The notes beneath the pieces are model-generated. The model had not been told where the DNA came from and ran no database searches. It saw only the letters and a program-made list of their open reading frames with translations. Source: Lamellibrachia satsuma (Eukaryota > Annelida > Polychaeta > Sabellida > Siboglinidae). From it: a stretch of 64,000 nt of DNA. The stretch lies in assembly GCA_033239005.1 (NCBI GenBank), contig BSQZ01000011.1, positions 5,315,001 to 5,379,000 of the forward strand, read 5' to 3'. The stretch's first letter is position 1; every line of letters starts with the position of its first letter. Of the stretch, positions 47,397 to 57,465 are shown piece after piece. The position numbers and the translations under genes were made by a program.

Positions 47397-49868
47397 TCAG
47401 ACTGACGACTCACCCACGCTCTGTGGCCGCGCCGCTGCAACCTCGGCGGTGCTGCCGTTACTGAGTCGTTCGTAGGTGTTGCCGTTAACGTTGTAACGTT
47501 CGTTGGCTGAACTCCAAGTACTGGCGGGTGTTGGGAACCGGACGTGCTGCCTCTGCTGTCGTCGATAAACGTACACCGAGACAGTGACCGTAAGTATGAA
47601 GGCAAGTGGCAACATGACGGCCATTGCGATGGTGCCGCCATCTGCCGAGTTATGCTGTACCGCCGGATCGGGATCTCGCGACGATTGTTTAATCGTCGTG
47701 GTTTGTGCGACAGATGTCGCGTTTGTCGTCACTGGTGGTTGCGTGTTTGTAGCAGATGATGTTATCGGCGTGGCTGTGGTTGTTTGAGATGTTATTGTTT
47801 GTGATGTTGTTGTTGTCGTTATGCGTTGTGTTGTTGTTGGTGATGACGTAGTTGTGGTAGGTGTGGTTAGTCTCCTTGGTGTGGCTGTTGTGAATACAAG
47901 TACTGGTGCTGTGGTTGTTGCATGAGGTGTTGTTGGTTGTTGTGATGTTGGTTTGATTATAACCGTAGTCATCGTATCTTGTGTGGCTGTGGTTGATAAT
48001 GGTTGTATTGTCGTTGGTGTGTTTGTGGTTGTTGGAATCATTATTGTTGTCGATGTGGTAGTAGGTGTTGCTGTCGTGGTGGTAAGTGTTGCTGTTGTAG
48101 GTGTAGTTGTGGTTGGTGTAGTTGTGGTGGTAGGTGGTGTTGTTGTGGTAGTAGGTGTGATTGTGGTGGTAGGTATTGTTGTGGTGGTAGGTGGTGTTGT
48201 CGTTGTAGATGTAGTTGTGGTTGGTGGAGTTGTGGTACCTGTCGTTGTTGTGTCCTTCCCTTTGCTGCAGCAAGTCCCGTCTCCGCCGGTGCTCGCTCCG
48301 ACACATACACAGACAGTCCGCGTCACGTTTCCCTCCAAGTTGCTCGCGCTGCACGTGTACCAGCCGCTCTGCCCGCGCCGCACGCCCTTCAAGGACCACA
48401 TGGCTGATGTCCTGTAGTGTGTGCGGTTCGACGAAGGCGCCACTGTGATTGACTCACCAGACGGCGCTACCCATTTCATTTCCGGGGCCGGGTCGGATTT
48501 TGCGGCGCATGAGAGGAAAAGTTCTTCACCCTCGGACAGGGTAACGTTCCCAGTCACGCCGGCGAAGGTGGGTGGCGTGCATACAAAGTCTTTCGGATAC
48601 AAGTGCAACATGTAACTGAATTCTGGTGTGAAGCAGGCGTCTCCGTGGCCTGCCGAAGGTTTGGTCGGTAGCCATTCGCGATACCAACGCATCTGGCAGT
48701 TGCAATGCCATGGATTGCCAGCCGTTTCAACAAAAGTTATTTTGGCGAGCAGCGGTCCTATTGCCGGATCAACATATTGAAGCTTGTTGCCTTGGAAACT
48801 TAGCGTATTGAGTCCGATATCGACGTACGGCTGCAAATCCTCGACGTTCATTGAGCTCAGCCTGTTGTAGTCGACACGGAGGTTTTCGAGGTGTGGCGAA
48901 GCCTGTGCCAATCCGGCCGGCAGACGAGTCAGTTTATTCCAACTGAGATCAAATTCTTTCAGGCCGGCGAAGTTGGAGAACATTTCAGGCGGACATTCGT
49001 CGATCGACGCGTGGGTGAACGATAACTTCGACAAGGTGCGTAGCCGTCTGTAGAGACGGAAGTCGAGCGAGGAGACGGAGAATTGGTTGTTGCTCAGGTC
49101 GAGTTGTTCAGTAGTGAGGTACTCTAGGAAGGCGAGGTCTGTCACTTGACTTCCAACTACTGACAAAACAGTCAGGTTGAATCCCGTAAAAACTGTCTTA
49201 TCAAATGCGAGTGCTTTCTGGTTGTCGTCAAGTGTGAACGTCTTCAGCGCGCCTTTGAGAGGCTGCAGGATCCCTGATGGAATTCTCGAGAGGGCGTTGC
49301 CGGAGATATTTAGCGTAAAGATGTTCGCTCCTACGAACGTGCCGTTATTAAGAACGTTAATCTTGTTACTGTTCAGCAGTAGTGTCTTTAGATGGAGCCC
49401 GTTGAACGCGGAATGTGGCAACTCCTCGATGTTGTTCATGCGCATGTCGAGATGGCTAAGCTTCGTCGCATCTCTGAACGCTGCCGAATCAACGGTCTCG
49501 ATCTTGTTCGAGCTCAGAGTTAGCGTCTCGAGTGCAGGCAGGTTTTCGAAGGCGCCCGGGCCAAGCTTGCGCAGTTCGCCGCTGTCCATCTTCAGTATGC
49601 GCAGTAGCGGAAGTAGCGGGAATGTGTGTGTTGCTGATAACTCAACAATGTCATTTTTCTTGAACATAATCTTGACCGTGTCATTGGGGAAACCGAATGG
49701 GATCGCGACGAAATGCTGGCGTTCGCAATTGACTGTCTTCTCTCCATCAAGTACTAGGCACTCACACAACTTTGGACAGCTGCTGGTCACTGGGGCCGAC
49801 GGGACTAGCATCGCCGTGCCGAGCAGAGTCAACGCTACAGCATACATGTTGCCTTGGAGCGCTGGCAT
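47397..49868 (-). CDS. LRR-Ig transmembrane protein with mucin-like stalk (LRRIG type)
   Basis: An intact 823-residue type I membrane protein. Signal peptide about 1-28 (M8 is an alternative start). LRR N-cap CPKLCECLVL..VNC (31-48). About a dozen leucine-rich repeats (65-385; for example LETLTLSSNKIETVDSAAF). LRR C-cap NPWHCNCQMRWYREWL..DACF...DFVC (385-430). One I-set-like Ig domain (about 432-522) with Cys453, W466, the D/G-x-Y-x-C end GWYTCSASN and Cys506. A Cys-containing linker (520-534). A stalk of about 190 residues very rich in Thr/Pro, likely O-glycosylated. One membrane helix (746-768), then a basic stop YRRQQRQ and a short tail of about 55 residues with two tyrosines and no TIR or kinase domain. 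The architecture fits neuronal/immune LRRIG receptors (LINGO-, LRIT- or Kekkon-like); ligand unknown. A 3' splice site lies 25 nt before the ATG. Confidence 0.92.
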   Translation of the reverse strand: MPALQGNMYAVALTLLGTAMLVPSAPVTSSCPKLCECLVLDGEKTVNCERQHFVAIPFGFPNDTVKIMFKKNDIVELSATHTFPLLPLLRILKMDSGELRKLGPGAFENLPALETLTLSSNKIETVDSAAFRDATKLSHLDMRMNNIEELPHSAFNGLHLKTLLLNSNKINVLNNGTFVGANIFTLNISGNALSRIPSGILQPLKGALKTFTLDDNQKALAFDKTVFTGFNLTVLSVVGSQVTDLAFLEYLTTEQLDLSNNQFSVSSLDFRLYRRLRTLSKLSFTHASIDECPPEMFSNFAGLKEFDLSWNKLTRLPAGLAQASPHLENLRVDYNRLSSMNVEDLQPYVDIGLNTLSFQGNKLQYVDPAIGPLLAKITFVETAGNPWHCNCQMRWYREWLPTKPSAGHGDACFTPEFSYMLHLYPKDFVCTPPTFAGVTGNVTLSEGEELFLSCAAKSDPAPEMKWVAPSGESITVAPSSNRTHYRTSAMWSLKGVRRGQSGWYTCSASNLEGNVTRTVCVCVGASTGGDGTCCSKGKDTTTTGTTTPPTTTTSTTTTPPTTTTIPTTTITPTTTTTPPTTTTTPTTTTPTTATLTTTTATPTTTSTTIMIPTTTNTPTTIQPLSTTATQDTMTTVIIKPTSQQPTTPHATTTAPVLVFTTATPRRLTTPTTTTSSPTTTQRITTTTTSQTITSQTTTATPITSSATNTQPPVTTNATSVAQTTTIKQSSRDPDPAVQHNSADGGTIAMAVMLPLAFILTVTVSVYVYRRQQRQHVRFPTPASTWSSANERYNVNGNTYERLSNGSTAEVAAARPQSVGESSV

Positions 49869-49893
49869 CGCACTTGTTCAAGCTCGCTGCACT

Positions 49894-49935
49894 CTGAAAC
49901 AAAAAATCAGTGAGTACGGCATATTTGCAGTATAC
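49894..49935 (-). promoter_or_regulatory. 3' splice acceptor (and possible 42-nt intron) upstream of the LRR-Ig gene
   Basis: On the minus strand TTTTTTGTTTCAG ends at 49894, 25 nt before the start codon, so the main exon very likely follows a non-coding first exon. A GTATAC donor-like site at 49935-49930 would give a 42-nt intron, very short for an animal, so the true donor may be further upstream (CAAGGTAACG at about 50110). Confidence 0.55.
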
Positions 49936-50067
49936 TTGCTTAATGCATTCATGCATCGCGCATTCACACGAAGTCGGACATTCACCATACGCCGGGCGCA
50001 GCGCCACAAGCAGCACTGCTACCACAAGCAGCACTGCCGCCACCAGTACCGTCGCCACACTAAACAT
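49936..50067 (-). CDS. small signal-peptide/LRR-N-cap-like ORF upstream of the LRR-Ig gene
   Basis: Minus-strand frame starting at 50067: a strong hydrophobic signal segment (VATVLVAAVLLVVAVLL, then ALRPAYG), followed by ECPTSCECAMHECIKQ, whose CPxxCxC spacing copies the LRR N-cap of the downstream gene (CPKLCEC). Reading on unspliced it continues with unrelated residues to 49762. Splicing at the GTATAC site would leave it out of frame with the LRR-Ig start. It may be an alternative first exon, the remnant of a duplicated LRR gene, or chance. Not established as a gene. Confidence 0.35.
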
Positions 50068-50324
50068 GCTGTATGACAGATCTCGTTGGCATGTGACGAC
50101 GCGTTACCTTGCTGCGATCTGAAACATAGGTTCGTCACGGACAATCATTTTCCCGTAGTTTTCTCTCCCTCAGCATTAACATATATGTTTATAGTCTAAT
50201 TGCTATTACGTAGCTTAAAATGATATTTCAGACAATATCGTAGCTGATTATTTTGTGTATTGTATTGTATTGTATTGAGTGACTGGTTACGGGGATTGAA
50301 ACACAATCTCGCATGTGCCGACCG
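50068..50324. other. no further gene recognised
   Basis: Contains, on the minus strand, TTTCAGATCGCAGCAAGGTA (about 50106-50131), i.e. an acceptor-like and a donor-like site 11 nt apart, plus a (TATTG)n pentamer run near 50255-50280. Confidence 0.4.
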
Positions 50325-51053
50325 TAGTGCCGGATTAACCATGGAACAAGTGGCACAACCGTATCAGCCCCCTCCCGAAAAGCCCCCCCCCCACAAAATC
50401 AATCATAATCCACGTGATTAGCCGCATAGATGTCACTCTTTGTGTACTCAGGGCAACTTGTACGGGCTATATTTACGCTGTAGTTTCTTGTATTTGTTTG
50501 TGGTACGTAATTGAATGTTGTAATTCTTGCCTATCATTGTACGCTGTAGTTTCTTGTTTGTAATCATACGCTGTATGCTCTTGTACATGTGTCTGTATGC
50601 TCTTGTACGTGTGCCTGTATGCTCTTGTACGTATGTCTGTATACTCTTGTACGTGTGTCTGTATGCTCTTGTACGTGTGTATGTATGCTTTTGTACGTGT
50701 GTATGTATGCTTTTGTACGTGTGTCTGTATGCTCTTGTACGTGTGTCTGTATGATTTTGTACGTGTGTCTGTATGATTTTGTACGTGTGTATGTATGCTT
50801 TTGTACGTATGTCTGTATGCTTTTGTACGTGTGTCTGTATGCTTTTGTACGTGTGTCTGTATGCTCTTGTACGTGTGTCTGTATGCCGTAGTCGACGACA
50901 ATATGTGATTGCTCATGCTCAAACATAGTTGAATAAGTGTTAAGGTGTGGGGTTAGTCAACTCCACGCGCTTCGGTCTCGTTTTTCACACACCCAGTAAA
51001 AGCCCCCCACAAACAGTTTATTCCAGTCCTCCCACATTGTTAATCCGACACTG
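50325..51053. mobile_element. hAT-type non-autonomous element containing a minisatellite
   Basis: Left end TAGTGCCGGATTAACCATG (50325 on). Right end, inverted, CAGTGTCGGATTAACAATG (ending 51053). The same terminus occurs at 40820-40964. The flanks ACCGTA (left, 50321-50326) and ACCGTACA (right, 51054-51061) look like an 8-bp target duplication with a few bases lost at the left junction. The interior is largely a 22-bp minisatellite. No coding capacity. Confidence 0.7.
50575..50888. repeat. 22-bp minisatellite, about 14 copies
   Basis: TATGCTCTTGTACGTGTGTCTG with TTTT, ATTTT and TGTATG variants. Frames stay open over 66-bp blocks; these are repeat products. Confidence 0.96.
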
Positions 51054-51076
51054 ACCGTACAACCGGTGTATGGGGC

Positions 51077-51319
51077 ATTCAAAACACCCCTCTTCAAAAC
51101 ATTAAGGAAGTGTTTTTAGCCTGAATAAAACATATATTAGAAAATATGCTATTATTGTTGAAACTATAATTAGTGTCTAGATTTTTTTGATTAAAATAAA
51201 AAATTATGATAAAAACTCAGTTTTGAAATTGAGCACTGTAGTGTTTTGAACCAGGTTAAAATCATTTTGACCTAGTTTCAAAACACTACCGCAGTGTTTT
51301 TGGGGTGGGTGTTTTGAAT
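51077..51319. mobile_element. MITE-like element with nested inverted repeats
   Basis: Outer inverted repeat ATTCAAAACACCC (51077-51089) and GGGTGTTTTGAAT (51307-51319), with weaker complementarity continuing inward. Inner hairpin 51234-51295: CACTGTAGTGTTTTGAACCA pairs with a TTTCAAAACACTACCGCAGTG region. 243 bp, AT-rich, non-coding. I find no clear target duplication. Confidence 0.6.
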
Positions 51320-52350
51320 TTACTACACCTGTCCATGTTTATGTTTACGTAGCACAGGCACGCTCAGTTTACGTGATCTGCACGTAGATAGACACAAGCT
51401 CTCTCTACGTGACTCATATGTGCAATCCCAGTTAGATAATTATTAAATTTCCACCACTACAAAGAGTTGTACTACCCGTTATATTAAAGGTCATTCCTGA
51501 ATCTTGCTTCTCTCAATCATCTCGCCACAAATGTAATCCATATATTTTCCACTACGACCTGCTGGTTCGTTTGTACAAATGTGTGATTGAGTTTTGATAA
51601 AATCATCGGAAAAATTATTGAATTCTTAACCCGGATCCGGTGCAAATTCGGTGATTAAAGTAATTTTTTGGGATGATCGTAATAAAAGTACACACTATTA
51701 TATTAAACCAACATATTTGTTTAACTATAAACACAATGCACATTTCAACGAACATGATTCGCGATGTGCTAAATCAATTGAACGGGGGTTTAATATAAAT
51801 AATTGAGTAAATACTGCGAACCGTGGGTGAAGCAGCTGCCGGTAGTGGCAAAATACGCGCACATGGCAGGCGTGTCAGTTGACACTTTCACATGTGTCAC
51901 AGCGTTATGGTGACATATTGGACGGAACAACTGCGCTGTGTGAGTTTGAGTCACGATTTATTCAGTCGAAGCAATAACCGAGACGTGCGCTACACAGTAC
52001 ATATTCTACCAGGCTTACACGGTGTCGTTGGACAATAGTACAGTCATTTTGCCACCTGGGTCAGCAGGCAATACTAACCACATGAGCACAAGTAACCACG
52101 CTAATACCACGGCTGCTGATGGTAGCGAAACACTGAGAAAATCTAACATAATAATTTCCAATAATACCGGAAATATTTTTATTACAACAGAGCTGCGTCA
52201 GATTTGTTGATGACACCGATCCGTTACGTTCGCGATGCTCTTGTTGGTCGAGCGCTAGCTACTTTATTTTGTAAGAGTTAACCCATGTTTATTGAATAAA
52301 TTTGCAATAAGTTAAACAAGGATTATCATAAGCACCCAGTTTGTTATAGG
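51320..52350. other. no recognisable gene
   Basis: AT-rich. A 62-codon frame at 52022-52210 has no motif. Confidence 0.45.
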
Positions 52351-52414
52351 ATTAGATCCATTTTAAAATCAAATAACTTTCATATTACATATCCAAGGTG
52401 TGTTTAGTTTACCT

Positions 52415-52458
52415 GGTAGAGGCTTTCATCAACCTGTCACGTTGATTTCGTCAATACC
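52415..52458 (-). ncRNA. hammerhead-ribozyme-like motif, inverted-arm copy (decayed)
   Basis: Minus strand: GGTA, TTGACGA (expected CTGATGA), a stem II region ATCAAC..GGTTGAT, GAAA, GCC, TC, TACC. Two core bases are changed, so it should be inactive. Confidence 0.5.
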
Positions 52459-52560
52459 TATGACGCTTGATGACGTCATCGTACACGTGAGGCAGTTCAT
52501 AATTGCCCTCGTCTCTGTTGATGGGTGTTCTAGTTTTTCTGATCCAGATGGCTTCTTTGC

Positions 52561-53041
52561 GTCCCACCACCCCAAACATCAGAAGTTAGGAGTGGTTAGA
52601 ACCCTTATGCACAGGTGTGAGACGATAACTTCAGAGGAGGGGGACAAGAAGGAAGAGGTGGAACACTTAAGAGAAGCTCTAAGAGTATGTGGCTATCCGT
52701 CCTGGGCATTGAACAAGGTGACAGATAGCTGTAAGAAGAAAAAGAACAAGAAAAAAACAAATGACAGAAATGACAGGAGCCAAGTAGTCATCCCATATGT
52801 AGAGGGGGTCTCAGAGAGAGTACACCGAGTACTGAAGAAATATGGAGTAGCAACAACTATGCGTCCCCACACCACCCTCAGGCGCCTGTTGCTACATCCC
52901 AAGGACAAAGTAGAGCTAGAAGAACAGGGTGAACTGGTGTACCAAATACCATGCAAGAACTGTGGTGTTGAGCACATTGGGGAGACAGGAAGACTACTAA
53001 AAACACGACTGGAGGAACACAGAAAGGATGTAGACAACACG
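52561..53041 (+). pseudogene. Penelope-like element ORF, C-terminal part with GIY-YIG-type domain
   Basis: Reads SHHPKHQKLGVVRTLMHRCE, then LREALRVCGYPSWALNKV, a Lys-rich linker, VVIPYVEGVSERVHRVLKKY, and VYQIPCKNCGVEHIGETGRL followed by TRLEEHRKDVDNT. The order HHPxxxKxxVxxxLxxR ... IPYVxGxSExxxRxxxKY ... YxIPCxNCxxxYIGETxRxLxxRLxEH is the C-terminus of Penelope-like elements, with the GIY-YIG endonuclease last. The usual YIGET is HIGET here. The plus frame opens in the inverted arm at 52400, which is not part of the real ORF. The frame is cut at 53041 and resumes at 54745. Confidence 0.88.
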
Positions 53042-53505
53042 GGCGGGAGGAAAGTAAACCCCTCTCGCAGTTAAACACATGGTTAATCATACTACTTCCC
53101 ATCCAAATGATGGTTTGGAGGTTGGGTAGCCAGCTTGTAGATCCGTGGCAGATTCCTTCCATTCCTACACGCCGTCTTGAAATGTAAGTCATTTTCAAAT
53201 TCGGATACTGTTTATATCGAAAGCTTTCGTAAAAAAATAAAACTGAAAATCAAAGATGTTTTGTATCGTTTGTTTCACAAATGAAAAAGTTTGCATTTGT
53301 GCGGAAGAAAGGGTAGATAACACAAACGAGCGAAACTTGCGACGTCGCTTGTTATATCAATCAACGCATCAACACATATGCATACTCTTTCTATCCTAGA
53401 GTCACAAGAACCTGGAATCTGCTCCTCACTGAAATATAAAGACTCCCCTCCATTCACCCCTTCTAACTAGCTGTGAGCACTGTCTATGTTGCCCCTCCAG
53501 CTCAC

Positions 53506-53618
<113 letters not shown>

Positions 53619-54567
53619 AGGACATCTGATTTTAATCCACTTTTTAATTGCAATTTTTTTTTATTTATTATTTCCCACATTTATATGTACATTTTTCAAG
53701 CGCACCAAACACCACAGGCTTGTTAGCCCCAGAAAGAGCTGTTTGGGGTAAATATAATGAAGACTGAAGGCTCCTGTGTCAACATCTCCCTTTCACAGTT
53801 CCGACATTTCCCGAAATGCAGCGCGCCGACCAGACTTCCGTTGTCTGATCCGGCGGAAGTGGGCTGCGACATTCTGCCTATTACTGAACTAGAACTGCCG
53901 GACATGTCGCGGGGGTCTGCACGCACTGCATTTACACATATATACAAAGGTTTACGATTAAGGATCCGTCTTAGCTTTCGTCATATCCCCTACGACATTG
54001 GTCACGTGTTGGCATTGACAACGCTGATGGGGTCATGCCTTAGATAGACTTCCTGGTGCGTTACAGACGAATGTATGGCATAGTACGTTTGCATATAGGA
54101 AGTTTCTAAATATTCATATGATCTGACATAGGTGCATTTGAGCAGGGACATTGCCAGGTTTGCTGATAGAAGCTGTTGAGAGTGAAATTGTACATTTTTA
54201 GATGATTTTAATAGGCGGAAGGATATTTTGGGTTTATTTGGCCACTAGAAATGTCTAATTTTTACAAACCTCGACCAGCATATCAATGGGATGATGACAG
54301 CGGCATGTAAAAAGTGTTATAACTTTTAATGGTCACGTTTTCTTATAAGCATGCAAAACGTTAACATGGCCACCGATGGGAAAGTCACCAGTAGGCTGGA
54401 ACCCTCTAATTCCGTTTATCATAATATTGTTCTCAAAGACATCTTGAAACTTCAACGTGTGCACAATTGTTTGGCAAGGGTAGTTACCCGGTCTCCTAAT
54501 TTCTCTCACTCAGAACCACTTCTTAAAAATTTTAGCGCAACAGAAGTATTTGATATATTATTATTGT

Positions 54568-54688
<121 letters not shown>

Positions 54689-54744
54689 CAGGAAGACTAC
54701 TAAAAACACGACTGGAGGAACACAGAAAGGATGTACACAACACG

Positions 54745-55010
54745 AAAAAAGAGAAATACACAAGGAGCGGGAAAAATAGATTGATGTCTACCATCAATAA
54801 ATCCGCCCTTACAGACCATGCGACAACTGAAAACCACATCATAGACTGGGAGGGAGTGAACATTGTAGACAAGGAACCCAACCAAAGAATCCGGCACATC
54901 AAAGAAGCCATCTGGATCAGAAAAACTAGAACACCCATCAACAGAGACGAGGGCAATTATGAACTGCCTCACGTGTACGATGACGTCATCAAGCGTCATA
55001 GGTACTGATG
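54745..55010 (+). pseudogene. Penelope-like element ORF, extreme C-terminus
   Basis: Continues the frame broken at 53041: KKEKYTRSGKNRLMSTINKS, then ALTDHATTENHIIDWEGVNI, IRHIKEAIWIRKTRTPINRD and EGNYELPHVYDDVIKRHRY with a TGA stop. The S-A-x-T-D-H-x-x-x-x-N-H-x-I-D-W and R-E-A-I-x-I-R-K...N-R-D-E-G-x-Y-x-L-x-x-V-Y-D pattern is typical of Penelope-like C-termini. The stop codon lies inside the ribozyme-like CTGATGA. Confidence 0.88.
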
Positions 55011-55044
55011 AAATCAACGTGACACGTTGATGAAAGCCTCTACC
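55001..55044 (+). ncRNA. hammerhead-ribozyme-like motif in the Penelope-like 3' tail
   Basis: GGTA (55001-55004), CTGATGA (55005-55011), one extra A, then ATCAACGTG-A-CACGTTGAT as a 9-bp stem II, GAAA (55032-55035), GCC, TC (predicted cleavage after 55040) and TACC (55041-55044), which pairs with GGTA as stem I. Stem III would be a single A-U pair. Penelope-like elements are known to carry minimal hammerhead ribozymes in their terminal repeats. The extra A before stem II may weaken it. Confidence 0.65.
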
Positions 55045-55144
55045 AGGTAAACTAAACACACCTCGGGTATGTAAAATGGAAGTTATTTGATTTGAAAATG
55101 AACTATCCTGAAGTATGTTCAGTAATATTAGATCCATTTTACTT

Positions 55145-55715
55145 TCAGTTACATGGGCAGCATTGTAACATCAAACGTAATCAAGAAATTAAGAACAGAA
55201 TTGCTATAGCAAAGAAGCATTCCAGGACATGTCTAGTATTCTGAAGAATATGAATATGTCAATGTATACCTGGAAAAGAGTCGCCATGTACTACGTATAT
55301 TTTACAATCTTATATAGGAGTGATACAAGGACAATAAATACGCATATGGATGCTAGATTAGCAGCAACATACTTTTGCTTCCTCGAGAGAATACAACACA
55401 CTTTGGACACAACACGTTATAAAGGAAGAGGTTCTACACAGGACAAGACAACAAAGACAATTACTGGCAACGAACAGAAGAAGACAGTTGCAATTTCTAG
55501 GACATGTCAGTCACAATCAGATTGAAAAATAAAAAGAACACCAAGCTAGAGGCCAGCAAAGAATAAAAAAACATTAACATTCTAAACAAATGGCTTGAAA
55601 AACCAGCCAATGACATCCAGCTGTTGAAAAAAATGCACAGGAGAGAACTGTGTGGAAGACCATGGGCGCCAACGTCACCAGACATGGCACCTAAAGAGGA
55701 AGAGGAAGGTCGATT
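55145..55715 (+). mobile_element. LINE reverse-transcriptase C-terminal remnant (RTE-like)
   Basis: Frames broken by many stops, but still readable: a FLERIQHTLDTTRYKGRGST region (55229-55525 frame), then WLEKPANDIQLLKKMHRREL and a CGRPWAP..TSPDMAP-like end near 55600-55690. Fits the WRR..A.V end of RTE-like LINE ORFs. Confidence 0.5.
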
Positions 55716-56205
55716 GTAGCCTCACGTGGTCACCTGTTTGGGTTGGTTTGATCAGAAATCGTGAGCTTTTCCGAACTCATTTGTATTTCTAAATACAGAG
55801 AAATCGGCGTCTTTGTGGATTCAATTCGTGCTTTCTTACGTATTCTTTGGTTTTCATTCATAGATTTATGACGGAAACATCTGATACAATTTATCAATTT
55901 TTGTGTGAACTTTTGTGATCACATTGAACACATTCACACCACCTGGGTGGAGTTGTGTTAACACATCCACGCTACCAGGGTAGAGTTGTGTTAACACATG
56001 TGCACCACATCGATCAACTCATCGTTTCATGCAAAAGTCCACCTTTTCGGCGTTGGCTGCGCATGTAACTCCGGAGTTACACAAAAGATCGAAACTACAA
56101 TAATTCCTCACGGATCTTTTTTCATATTTCATGACACGGTTGTCGTCATCGCTGATGGAATTAAGCAAATCTACGAGAACGAGCCTACGAGGCCTACAGG
56201 GAGTC
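55716..56205. other. no gene; small duplication
   Basis: GGGTGGAGTTGTGTTAACACAT and GGGTAGAGTTGTGTTAACACAT occur 34 bp apart near 55945-56000. Nothing else is recognisable. Confidence 0.4.
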
Positions 56206-56482
56206 ACTGCTTCTCCTCAACCACATCGCCGTGATTCTTATCGTTGTCGAGATGGGTTGTTTCTCATATAGCTTTGTATGTAGAGCGACTAGGGCACGAC
56301 TGGTAGTGTTGGGGGGGGGGGCAATGCTTGTACTTTGTGTGTTAGAAATGTCCTTAACTGAGGAACAAGTCCAGGAGGAAGCCACTTCGCTGTCTCGCGG
56401 CATCTATTTTTGTCGCGACAACTTAACCGGCAAAAATAAAGGGGGGTGCCCGGGCACCTGAAGAACCCCCTGGATCAGCCCA
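56206..56482. repeat. dispersed module, copy 1 of 3
   Basis: CTCCTCAACCACATCGCCGTGATTC, TAGAGCGACTAGGGCACGAC, a poly-G tract, CACTTCGCTGT and GGGGGTGCCCGGGCACCTGA, ending CCCCCTGGATCAGCCCA. Interrupted at about 56483 by composite repeat C. Copies 2 and 3 lie at 57625-57950 and 57955-58425. Confidence 0.7.
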
Positions 56483-57194
56483 CTCCTCTCGCTGTTAAAC
56501 GCTTGGTTAATCACACCACTTCCCACCCAATGGTTGTTTGGAGGATGGGTGGCCGGCTTTGTTTCACAAACAAAGCCGAGAAACGAGCGAAACTTGCGAC
56601 GTCGCTAGTTATATCCTGGGTCAATATCTCCCTTTCGCAGTTCCGACATTTCCCGAAATGCTTCGCGCCGACAAGACTTCCGTTGTCTGATCGGGCGGAT
56701 GTGGGCTGCGACATTTCTTCCGATTACCTCAAAGCAAATGCCGCATGCCAGTTTGTAGAGCTATTAGCACTGTCGGACATGTCGCTGGAGGGGTCTACGA
56801 TTAAGGTTTCACCACATCCGGTATGACATTGGTCACGTGTTGGCTTTGACAACGCTGATGAGGTCATGAATCAGTGAAACTTCCTGATGTCTTACGAATG
56901 TAGGGGATAGTAAGTTTGGATATAAGAAGTTTCTCGAACTTCTTTTGATCTGTTTATTGATAGAAGCTGTTGAGAGTGAAATGGTGGATTTTTAGATGAT
57001 CTTAATAGGCGGAAGGATATTTGTTATTTTTTGGCCACTAGAAATGTCTAATTTTGACAAACTTCGACCAGTCAATGGGAATATGACAGTGGCAGGTAAT
57101 ACGTTTTATAATTTTTAATAGTCACGTTTTCTTATAATCATGCAAAACGTTAACATGGCCAACGATGGGAAAGTCAACAGTAGGCTGAACTATG
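56483..57194 (+). mobile_element. composite repeat, copy C (short form)
   Basis: Starts CTCCTCTCGCTGTTAAACGC and shares CACTTCCCACCCAATGGTTG, AAACGAGCGAAACTTGCGAC, GTTCCGACATTTCCCGAAAT and CGTTTTCTTATAATCATGCA with copies A and B. The LINE tail and (TA)n block present between the latter in A and B are absent. More diverged than A is from B. Confidence 0.7.
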
Positions 57195-57462
57195 TTCGGC
57201 CGGCTCTACTCTGTGTGCACCGTTGTTACCCCGGAACAATTACCTTGACTTTTTAAAACAAATGTGTCATATTATGTAGAAAATGTACTGCGCTATTTAT
57301 TGTTCGGTGTGTTTTCATATGAATTAACTAATTAATTTACTAAACAAATTTATTATTGTTTACAATCTGCAAGCATACAACCCAACAGTCGAGGTAATAT
57401 TATCGACACGTTCCAAGCGGTGCAATAACTAATCCAAGCGGTGCAATAACTAAACCAGTGAG
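57195..57462. other. no recognisable gene
   Basis: I see nothing. A CCAAGCGGTGCAATAACTAA dimer occurs at about 57414-57452. Confidence 0.4.
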
Positions 57463-57465
57463 GAA

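Noticed and set aside
47689..48448. Frames of 236, 154 and 134 codons over the LRR-Ig stalk
   Set aside because: They are alternate frames of the repetitive Thr-codon (ACN) tract of the real gene.
49936..50067. In-frame fusion of the upstream signal-peptide ORF to the LRR-Ig protein
   Set aside because: The visible donor leaves phase 0, while the acceptor is 25 nt before the ATG, so the frames do not join. The main ORF already has its own signal peptide and LRR N-cap.
52400..52560. Apparent N-terminus of the Penelope-like frame (MFSLPGRGFHQP...)
   Set aside because: It is translation of the inverted 3' tail joined by the rearrangement, not a genuine protein start.
56845..56885. CTGATGAGG...GTGAAAC string in composite repeat C
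   Set aside because: The intervening 14 nt cannot form stem II, and copies A and B do not keep the core.
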